DNA of 64,000 nt from Myxococcales bacterium (GTDB lineage Bacteria; Myxococcota_A; Polyangia; Palsa-1104; JAEUJZ01): contig JAEUJZ010000104.1 of assembly GCA_016794505.1 (NCBI GenBank), positions 1 to 64,000 on the forward strand, in the 5' to 3' direction. The number at the start of each line of letters is the position of its first letter. The stretch's first letter is position 1. Below, in pieces: positions 58,301 to 64,000 of the stretch. A program made the position numbers and the translations under genes. The notes below the pieces were generated by a model. It had not been told where the DNA came from. It ran no database searches and was given only the letters and a program-made list of their open reading frames with translations.

Positions 58301-60449
58301 GACCCTGCCGGCTGGAGGCGCGCTGTTTGCCACTACGCTGTCGGCGAGCGATCTGCCGGCGCTCTCCGACCATGCCGTGTATGGGCACACGGTGGTATCG
58401 GGTGCCGTGCTGCTAAGCCTGGCCAGCCAAGCCCTGCGCAATCTTGGCTGCGACGTCGGCGAGACGGTCGGGCAGGCCTTTTCCGACGTGCGTTTCGAGC
58501 GCCCCTTGGTCTTTCACAGCGGTCGCCCGGCCGATCCGCGCGATCTCGCAGCCCCCCATCCTGACCGTCTTCAGGCCAGCAGCGCCCGCGTCGTCCACAC
58601 GCAGCTTCTGCCACAGCCCGACTGCACGTTTGCCTTTCGCATCAGCAGTCACGAAAGCGGCACATCGGCAAGCAGCACGGTCCACGTCGTCGGCTGCATC
58701 CGGGCCCTGCCAGCGTCGGAAAAATCGCCAGAGCACCGCGATGTCGCGGCCATTCGTGCCCGCTGTCCCGACCAGCAGTCGGGCGAGACGTTCTATCGCG
58801 ATCTGTGGCGCGCCGGTGAACACGAGCTGGGCGCCAGCTTCCGCACGATCACTGCCATCTGGCGGCGCGACGGCGAGGCCCTGGTCGAGCTGCGCAGTCC
58901 CGCCGAGTCAGTGCTGCGTCCAACCGGCTGTCCGCTGGAGGTCCCCACCGCTGTGCTTTCTGACATCGCGGTGTCGGAAGTCTATGGCCAGGCGCTGATG
59001 CCCGCGACGCCCGACTACCTGCAGCTGGCGCAGCGGCCGGACGTGACCTTCGTCGGCCACAGCGCGGGACAAAGCCGCGTGTGGATGCCGCACCTGGACG
59101 CCGCCCGCTTCGCGCATGCAGTGGTGACGTCGTTCGACGGTCAGCAGCTGGTTGGTGACGTCGAGCTGCTGTCTGCTGAGGGCGAGGTGCTGACCCGCGT
59201 CGAAGGGCTGTGTGTGCAGCGCATTGATCGTTCGCTTCTGGCCCGTGCTGTCGCGCGTGCAAGTCGGGCACAACCGGGCCTGCCGTCGGCTGATCAGGCG
59301 CCCACACCGCAGCCTGGATCGCAGCGAGTGGATCTGCGCGGGGCCACACAGGAACAGACCGAAGCCCGCCTTGAGCATCGCTTGACCACCCTCTTGCGGT
59401 CGCTGCTCGGAGGCGACTCTTCGTCCATAAACCCGCACCTGCCGCTGCAAGACCAGGGCGTCGATTCGCTGCTTGGGGTCGAGCTGCGCGCGGCCGTGCT
59501 AGCCGACCTCGGCGATGCTCCGCCGATTGCCGACTTCTTGGCGGGACAGACGCTGCGCGGACTGGTCCAGCTGCTGGTCGAGCGCGTCCATCCGCCCCGC
59601 GTATCGCCCTCGATTGGCCAGCCGCGTCCGACGCCGCCGCCCGCGTCGCTTTCACCACACAGCGATCGCTGGCTGCGCCGCATCCACCTTCCCCAGCAGT
59701 CGGACGAGCGCCTGGATCTGCCGGTGCCTGCCGTTCGCCTGATCTGCTTCCCACACGGCGGTGGCGGACCGGCGGCGTTCATTCCGTGGCGCCGCTTGCT
59801 GCCCCAGGGCGCCGAAGTCTACGTCGTGCAGGCACCGGGACGCGAAGACCGCCTGCGTGAAGCGCCGATTCACGATTGGGCGCCCATGCTCGACGAGCTA
59901 GCGGCCGCGCTGACCCCACTTTTGCACCAGCCCTGCGCCTTTTTCGGAGCCAGCCTGGGTGCCCTATTGGCCTATGAGCTGACGCGAGAGCTACGTCGAC
60001 GCGTGGCGCCGCTGCCGCGCCTGCTGTTGGTGGCGGCCAGCCCTGCCCCTGATCTAGATCTCACCCAGATCGCCGGCATCAATCCGCTGCGGCACGCACA
60101 AACCGCCCGCGGGACCGATCTACTGCTGCACCTGCGCAGCCTGGGCACCATCCCCGACGCACTGCTGCGCGATCCGGCGACGCTGGACCTGCTGTTGCCC
60201 GCCCTGCGCGCCGACCTGGGGCTGTTTTTGGGCTATCGCCACCGTCCAGAGCCTCCCCTGTCGCTGCCGATCCACGCCTTCGCCGGACGACAGGACGCGC
60301 TGATTCGCCCCGAGCTTCTGGCCGGCTGGGGCGAGCACACCGACGCGTTGGCCACCTTGCAGCTACTGCCCGGCGAGCACTTGTTCTATCGGTCGCACGC
60401 CGCCCAGCTTCTGCCGCTGATCTTCGCAGCGCTTTCGCAGGTCGCCTGA
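55383..60449 (+). CDS. PksF: terminal module 8 (KS-AT-DH-like-ACP-TE)
   Basis: 1688 residues with an N-terminal docking helix. KS Cys218 (EAHGTAT). The AT has PGQGAQ, GHSVGEYVAAC (Ser677) and SHAFHS, malonyl-type, and looks like a different AT lineage from the others. There is no KR. A DH-fold domain (about 958-1285) has HAVYGHTVVS: His997 and Gly are kept, Pro is Ser1006, and the usual 'HPxxLD' reads VPTAVL with the nearest Asp two residues later (1194). ACP GVDSL (Ser1362). The thioesterase has GASLG (Ser1524), Asp1638 (GRQDAL) and His1666 (GEHLFY), with CFPHGGGG and QAPGRE, which resembles type II thioesterases more than macrolactone-forming ones. It should release a beta-keto product; the DH-like domain may cyclise it. 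Confidence 0.95.
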   Translation: MKTPSESTAAPDEKTDVLRRALVEIRELRARVQAAESATRESIAVLGIGCRFPGGADSPAALWRQLLAGNDATGDVPPDRWDAGALYDPNPDVPGRMHVRRGAFLRDVYGFDEAFFGISAREARSMDPQQRLFLEVAWEALEDAACAPDRLHSSRTGVFVGISGSDYGQLLSPGLDLRQPDLSGVDPYVGLTAYSFAAGRLSYALGLQGPALAIDTACSSSLVSVHLACQSLRLRECDVALAGGVNLMLSPMTHYVLCKGRVLSPDGRCRTFDARADGYARGEGCGVVVLRRLRDALAAGDRIVAVIRGSAVNQDGPSSGLTVPSGAAQQAVIRAALRAAAVPPSAIDYVEAHGTATPLGDPIEARALAAALSEGRPPERPLLIGSLKTNIGHLEASAGVAGLIKAALSLSHARIPGQLHLQQPSPHIDWSKLPLRVVTAPIDFPPTDVPGSDAAPRASLAGVSSFGASGTNAHAILEAPPAPRPTTPPSRPAELLLLSARSPAALRVLAESYADRLDHLTGDDWVDFCYTAVTGRALRMPQRLAVLGTGAAQLAARLRAAAQDTGDASDGIYRSAGPRSTAPKVAVLFPGQGAQRVGMGTQLAASQPVFRRCLEECGTLLQSHLDVPLSTLLSPSADPRFLSNTAYAQPALFAFEWALWTLYRSLGVEPVALFGHSVGEYVAACAAGVMSLADALQLVALRGRLMAQAPGDGGMAALFASEADVARLLEPYSGQLATAALNGPSETVVSGDRRALDALLAAFAARGGRSQRLLVSHAFHSPLMDPVLAPLTSAVAAVRLSPPRLPVVLCTSGRLAWDELAHPAYYATQARAAVRFADAVSTLRTLGVEVFLELGPGTQLSSLLRRSDAAQGTSIVSAQRPPRATDATALFDPPESTQLQASLAALHTAGVNLSLDALYAEEARRKQALPTYPFQRRRHVAEAIDIAQKAPDGEAGRTAPTPRSLLGQRLQSPTLPAGGALFATTLSASDLPALSDHAVYGHTVVSGAVLLSLASQALRNLGCDVGETVGQAFSDVRFERPLVFHSGRPADPRDLAAPHPDRLQASSARVVHTQLLPQPDCTFAFRISSHESGTSASSTVHVVGCIRALPASEKSPEHRDVAAIRARCPDQQSGETFYRDLWRAGEHELGASFRTITAIWRRDGEALVELRSPAESVLRPTGCPLEVPTAVLSDIAVSEVYGQALMPATPDYLQLAQRPDVTFVGHSAGQSRVWMPHLDAARFAHAVVTSFDGQQLVGDVELLSAEGEVLTRVEGLCVQRIDRSLLARAVARASRAQPGLPSADQAPTPQPGSQRVDLRGATQEQTEARLEHRLTTLLRSLLGGDSSSINPHLPLQDQGVDSLLGVELRAAVLADLGDAPPIADFLAGQTLRGLVQLLVERVHPPRVSPSIGQPRPTPPPASLSPHSDRWLRRIHLPQQSDERLDLPVPAVRLICFPHGGGGPAAFIPWRRLLPQGAEVYVVQAPGREDRLREAPIHDWAPMLDELAAALTPLLHQPCAFFGASLGALLAYELTRELRRRVAPLPRLLLVAASPAPDLDLTQIAGINPLRHAQTARGTDLLLHLRSLGTIPDALLRDPATLDLLLPALRADLGLFLGYRHRPEPPLSLPIHAFAGRQDALIRPELLAGWGEHTDALATLQLLPGEHLFYRSHAAQLLPLIFAALSQVA

Positions 60450-60469
60450 AACGATCCGCAAAATCGCCA

Positions 60470-60508
60470 GCCCCGTCGTGGCAGTGGCTGCGGCTTTTTC
60501 GGCGGGGT
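60470..60508. terminator. Possible terminator between PksF and the reductase gene
   Basis: ccccgtcg (60471-60478) can pair with cggcgggg (60500-60507), with one G-U pair in RNA; the loop has 21 bases and ends in a ttttt run. It lies in the 87-bp gap between convergent stops, where a bidirectional terminator is expected. Weak structure. Confidence 0.3.
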
Positions 60509-60536
60509 CTGTTTGGCCGTGGTTTCTTGGGCCAGG

Positions 60537-61694
60537 CTATTCGCGGTTGATGGAAAACGCGGTGTAAAAGCCAAGCTCGCCGGCCGTCGAGGCGCGGGAT
60601 AGCTCGGGAATCTCGTCGAAGCGATAGATGCGCTGATCCATGATCGGCAGCCAGCCATGCTGTTCGGCATATTCCGTCGCGGCCACGCCCTGCGGATACC
60701 GCGCATAGTGGGTGTGGATGAACTGATGGCGGGCGATGCACTCGCCGGCGCGCAGAAACGACAGGTTCATGCCTTCGCGCCAGCCCGCAGTGGTGACCAC
60801 CCCTTGCCGAGCCAGGGCGCGCAGCGTCGCACGAAAGACCGGCGTCCCGATGTAATCGATGAACACGTGCACCTTTTCCCCATCGGTCAGGCGATTCACT
60901 TCGCGTAGAAAGATCGACTCGGCAACGATGTACGCGCGGCGATACTCAGGCTCGCTGGCAAAGCGTGCTTCGTCGAAGTTCAGGTCGGCGAACAGTCGGC
61001 GATCCAGCGCGGCAAGCCCCAGCTGCGCGATGTGCGAAAGCCGCCGCTCGCTGGCTGAAATCGCCACGGAATGGCAGCCGTGCCGCTGGGCAAGCTCTAG
61101 CTCGGCCAGGGTGGTGCCACCGCCCCAGCCAAAGACATGGGGACGTGGAAGCTCGTCGGCGGGAAGCTGCAGGCGCAGCGTGCCAAACGCCAGCTCCCAG
61201 TTCGACCATGCGGTGATGTGGCTGCCGGAAAACGCGGCCCATCGCGGCAGGGCATGCCGCGTCCCTGGCGGCAGCGGCAGAAGCTCGTGCCGACGCAGGA
61301 TCATGCGTGTCGACAGGCAGCCCATGGTGCCCGTGGCGTCATAGGCCAGCGCCTTTTCCGGATAGCCATAGCGGTCAATGCCCGAGGCGCTAAACAGCAT
61401 GGCCAGCTGCCCTTCACGTACTCCCACCACGTCGGCCCCCACCTGAAGCACGCGCACCACGCCAGCGTTGCCCAGGATGACGCGGGGCTCGCCGCGCTGC
61501 TTGCAGACGTCAATCGGTTTGCGCTGCAGCGCGTGGTACATGTTCGCGCCCCAGGCGCCATACAGCGGCTCCGCGAGCACTTCGTCGGCAGCGATCGCGC
61601 GCAGAGAGAACTCCTCAAAGCGAAGCTCAGCCGGCTTGCCAACTTCGTCGGGTCGAGCTGGATACAGAAACCATGCCTGCGCACGCTGTGTCAT
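60537..61694 (-). CDS. Medium-chain dehydrogenase/reductase (MDR) family protein
   Basis: The 385-residue product starts MTQRAQAWFLYPARPDEVGK. It has a GroES-like N-terminal half (RVILGNAGVVRVLQVGADVV around 71-90) and a Rossmann nucleotide loop FGWGGGTTLAELELA (188-202). The later part, FIDYIGTPVFRATLRALARQ, VVTTAG and a closing YAEQHGWLP, follows the same order as crotonyl-CoA carboxylase/reductases, but their other hallmarks are not clear, so I only call it MDR. The zinc ligands of alcohol dehydrogenases are not evident. It could be a trans-acting enoyl reductase, a tailoring reductase or a maker of the unusual extender for module 7; these are inferences. AAAGG lies 6 bases before the ATG. 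It follows PksG on the same strand after a 153-bp AT-rich gap. Confidence 0.72.
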   Translation of the reverse strand: MTQRAQAWFLYPARPDEVGKPAELRFEEFSLRAIAADEVLAEPLYGAWGANMYHALQRKPIDVCKQRGEPRVILGNAGVVRVLQVGADVVGVREGQLAMLFSASGIDRYGYPEKALAYDATGTMGCLSTRMILRRHELLPLPPGTRHALPRWAAFSGSHITAWSNWELAFGTLRLQLPADELPRPHVFGWGGGTTLAELELAQRHGCHSVAISASERRLSHIAQLGLAALDRRLFADLNFDEARFASEPEYRRAYIVAESIFLREVNRLTDGEKVHVFIDYIGTPVFRATLRALARQGVVTTAGWREGMNLSFLRAGECIARHQFIHTHYARYPQGVAATEYAEQHGWLPIMDQRIYRFDEIPELSRASTAGELGFYTAFSINRE

Positions 61695-61847
61695 AGAGGC
61701 CTTTCTTTTGTTGGGTTGCAGCGGGGATAATCGTGGGTTTATCCGGCAATCATGTGGATTATTTTAATACATTACATAATGCAAATAACCATATCAATCA
61801 GTAAATAAAAACCGGTGCCGGATTGTTATCACCCAAATAACTTTTCC
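61695..61847 (-). promoter_or_regulatory. AT-rich gap: end of PksG and probable promoter of the MDR gene
   Basis: Unlike the rest of the cluster this 153-bp gap is AT-rich. Read on the - strand, a small ccgg/ccgg element followed by ttttattt (61803-61822) may end the PksG transcript. Next come TTGATA and TAATGT 17 bases apart as a promoter-like pair, and the palindrome catta-ca-taatg (61770-61781) as a possible operator. The MDR gene thus probably has its own, regulated promoter. Confidence 0.4.
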
Positions 61848-64000
61848 CTACTGGTCAATCAGGCCCACGATGTGGGCGGTCATGGCAGCGACGTGGGGAC
61901 AGTCCAGGGCTAGGCTGTTGGGAAGCTCGGTGCCCAGCGCATGCGACAGCACCTTGACCAGATCCAGGCCCAGCATGGAATCCATGCCTAGCTCGTCCAG
62001 GCGCTGCTCGGGCTTCAGGGCATAGCCGGCGGGCAGACCCAAGACGCTGCGCACCGCCGCATCGACCTGGGCCAGAACCTGGCTATGTCGTTCGCTGGGA
62101 AAGCACTGCGCAAGCTGTGCCCACGGGCCAAGCAGCAGCGCATCGGGCGCGGGCGCGGACGAATCCGTCGGGGTCGGGGGCGCAGCGCGGGCCGCCCCAA
62201 GGTCCGCGGGCCGTAGCTCTTCCATTGGCAGCCGAGACGACAACAGCGCGGGCAGGGGCGCGTGGGTCGCGACGTGTGCCAGATCCGGCACGCGCAGGCC
62301 GACCAGGGCCAGGCTTGCGGGAACGCAGTCAATCGTCGCAATACAGGCTGCCAGCGTCGACAGCAGCGAGGGCACAGGCAGGGCCTCGATGCCACGCCGC
62401 TCGCACTCTTCGGCGCGTAGCTCGGCCGCCATGCCGATACCAGCCACCGGGCCCAAAGCCAAGCTGACCGTCGGCAGACCGCGAGCCCGCTGCGCTTGCG
62501 CCCAGGCATCCAGGGCAGAATTGGCAGCTGCATAGGCCGCTTGACCTGGGTTGCCAAACCAGGCCGCCACGGAGGACAGACATACGAAAAACTGCAGCTC
62601 GGCACCGCAGCACTCGATCAGGTTCTGCGCCCCACGCAGCTTGGGAACCAGCACTCGATCGAAGTCTGCGGCGGTCAGCTTGGCCAGGGCTGCGTCGTGC
62701 AGCACACCGGCGGCGTGGAGGATGCCGCCAATCGGCGGCAGCTGCCCCATTCGACACGGCGAAAGGGCGGCTTCCAGCCCCTGCGCGCAGCCAACGTCGA
62801 CTGCCAACAGCCGCAGGTCGGCGTTCGCAAAGCGGGATCGTAGGCTGCCCCAAGATCGGCGGGTGGCGTCGGGCAGATCGGATTCAGCGCGGCGACTGAG
62901 CACCAGCACATGGCGGGCTCCCTGCAGAAGAAGGCTGTGGACGATGGCAAGACCCAGGCCGCCCAGGCCACCGCTGACGACGTAGCAGCGATCATCGCGT
63001 AGCTCGCCGCGGAACAGACGGCTGGGCAGAGCTTCGCGCTGGGCCCAGGGGGCGGGCTGCAAGTGGGGGCGAAGGAGTGTCCCATCGCGCCAGGCCCATT
63101 CCTGCAGGCCTCGCGGGACCTTGGCGACCGCGTGGCTGATCTGCGTAGCTAGCTTGGCTAGGTCCACCGGGGCGCCTTGCGACGGGCCTTCGACGCCATC
63201 GGGGCCGACTGCCGCGCTCAGATCGTAGAGGGCGCAGCAGCGCCCGGGGTGCTCGCTGTCGAAGCAGCGCAGCAGCCCCCAAATGGCTGCCTGACTGGGA
63301 TCGAGTCGGTCATCGGGGCGGGCAGCGACGGCACCGCGAGTAACGACATGCAGTCGCATGCTGGATTGTCGAGCAGCCTGCTGCTGCAGCGCCAACGAGC
63401 TTGCAGTCAGCGCTGCTCCCGACAAGGACAGCGGGCGCAGATCAACGACGTGCAGGGCAGCCTCCGGTCGCCCGAGGGTGGTCAGATCGGCCCAGCCCGT
63501 GGTCGCATCGCGATGCGTGACCCACGGCACCAGCGTCACCTGGTGACCGTCGCTGACCAGCGCATCCCGCAGCCGCAGACCGCTACCGAACGCATCGTCC
63601 AGCACGGCGATGTGGCCCGGTCGCGGTGACGGTTCCAAAACCGGCGTGGTGTCGCCCATCGGCTGCCACTCCACCGCCCACAGACGACGGCGGTCGGCAT
63701 GCGGGATCTGCCCCTGTTGTTCTTCGGACGAGACCGTCTCGCTGCGCACGCCACGCAGCGACAGCAGCGGAGCCCCCGAGCTGCCAAGCAGGTCCAGGTC
63801 ACACTCGCCCCCGGCAACCGGCCGCGCACGCAGCCACAAGCGGCCAGTTCCAGCAGACGATGCCGCAGCCCCATGGGCATGGCCTAGCTGCAGGCTACGA
63901 ATCGACTGCAGTCGGAATGCCGATCCCCCCTGCGGCTCGGTGCAGCCCAAGGCAACCAGGCCCGCCACCCAGGCGAAGCGCAGCAGGGCGAATAGCTCGG
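61848..64000 (-). CDS. PksG (partial): DH end, KR and C-terminal ACP of another PKS
   Basis: About 717 codons are visible and the frame is open to the window edge, so the 5' part lies beyond 64000. The order is the C-terminal part of a DH fold (LWLRARPVAGGECDLDLLGS), a KR structural half, a catalytic KR and an ACP. The KR has SGGLGGLG, SRR, LHD at the LDD position (B-type-like), Ser, Tyr and Asn of YAAAN, so it should be active. The ACP has LGMDSM. The protein stops 30-40 residues after the ACP serine (VAAMTAHIVGLIDQ) with neither thioesterase nor an evident docking tail. It converges on the PksA-F operon. It may supply extra modules to the same line or belong to another pathway. Confidence 0.92.
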   Translation of the reverse strand, partial: ELFALLRFAWVAGLVALGCTEPQGGSAFRLQSIRSLQLGHAHGAAASSAGTGRLWLRARPVAGGECDLDLLGSSGAPLLSLRGVRSETVSSEEQQGQIPHADRRRLWAVEWQPMGDTTPVLEPSPRPGHIAVLDDAFGSGLRLRDALVSDGHQVTLVPWVTHRDATTGWADLTTLGRPEAALHVVDLRPLSLSGAALTASSLALQQQAARQSSMRLHVVTRGAVAARPDDRLDPSQAAIWGLLRCFDSEHPGRCCALYDLSAAVGPDGVEGPSQGAPVDLAKLATQISHAVAKVPRGLQEWAWRDGTLLRPHLQPAPWAQREALPSRLFRGELRDDRCYVVSGGLGGLGLAIVHSLLLQGARHVLVLSRRAESDLPDATRRSWGSLRSRFANADLRLLAVDVGCAQGLEAALSPCRMGQLPPIGGILHAAGVLHDAALAKLTAADFDRVLVPKLRGAQNLIECCGAELQFFVCLSSVAAWFGNPGQAAYAAANSALDAWAQAQRARGLPTVSLALGPVAGIGMAAELRAEECERRGIEALPVPSLLSTLAACIATIDCVPASLALVGLRVPDLAHVATHAPLPALLSSRLPMEELRPADLGAARAAPPTPTDSSAPAPDALLLGPWAQLAQCFPSERHSQVLAQVDAAVRSVLGLPAGYALKPEQRLDELGMDSMLGLDLVKVLSHALGTELPNSLALDCPHVAAMTAHIVGLIDQ

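Overview
The window is high-GC bacterial DNA that most likely comes from a myxobacterium (Myxococcota). Pointers are a lipoprotein with myxobacterial-style cysteine-rich repeats, a membrane-anchored Ser/Thr kinase-like protein, an RRM-type RNA-binding protein, and above all a giant modular type I polyketide synthase (PKS) whose first subunit has the ACP-KS-AT-AT loading layout that I know from myxobacterial pathways such as myxothiazol. The species and the product cannot be named from the sequence.

Layout. Positions 1-9040 are a mosaic of small genes: a DUF4336 protein, two lipoproteins, an RRM protein, a 66-residue basic protein that seems to start at an AUU codon, a small hypothetical gene, a kinase that lacks its ATP-binding N-lobe, and a divergent pair of small genes. 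Between them lie gene-poor stretches with AT-rich islands and palindromes. Positions 9150-14704 hold a cytochrome P450 and two ABC1/UbiB-type kinases facing away from each other; one has a degenerate catalytic loop. Positions 14870-60449 are six PKS genes on the + strand (here PksA-PksF), joined by a 49-bp gap or 4-8-bp overlaps, so almost certainly one operon. They encode a loading ACP, eight extension modules and a terminal thioesterase. Positions 60537-64000 carry, on the - strand, an MDR-family reductase and the 3' end of a further PKS gene (PksG) that runs out of the window.

How the genes work together. The reading by module is: PksA = loading ACP, KS, starter AT, extender AT, KR, ACP; PksB = KS-AT-DH-KR-ACP and KS-AT-DH-ER-KR-ACP; PksC = KS-AT-KR-ACP and KS-AT-DH-KR-ACP; PksD = KS-AT-(dead KR)-ACP; PksE = KS-AT-(dead DH)-KR-ACP; PksF = KS-AT-(DH-like)-ACP-TE. 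AT motifs suggest malonyl in modules 1, 4, 6 and 8, methylmalonyl in 2, 3 and 5, and an unusual extender in 7. If modules act in gene order, the released end is a 3-oxo, 5-hydroxy, 7-oxo chain, well set up for lactone or pyran formation. The P450 may tailor the product.

Main points of interest: the starter AT with a Cys nucleophile and a Phe in place of the carboxylate-binding Arg; the DH-like domain in the KR-less terminal module; several cleanly inactivated reductive domains; a tandem REQ repeat at a subunit junction; the kinase/pseudokinase-like UbiB pair; and the AUU-start gene. All functional statements come from motifs read by eye; no database search was possible.
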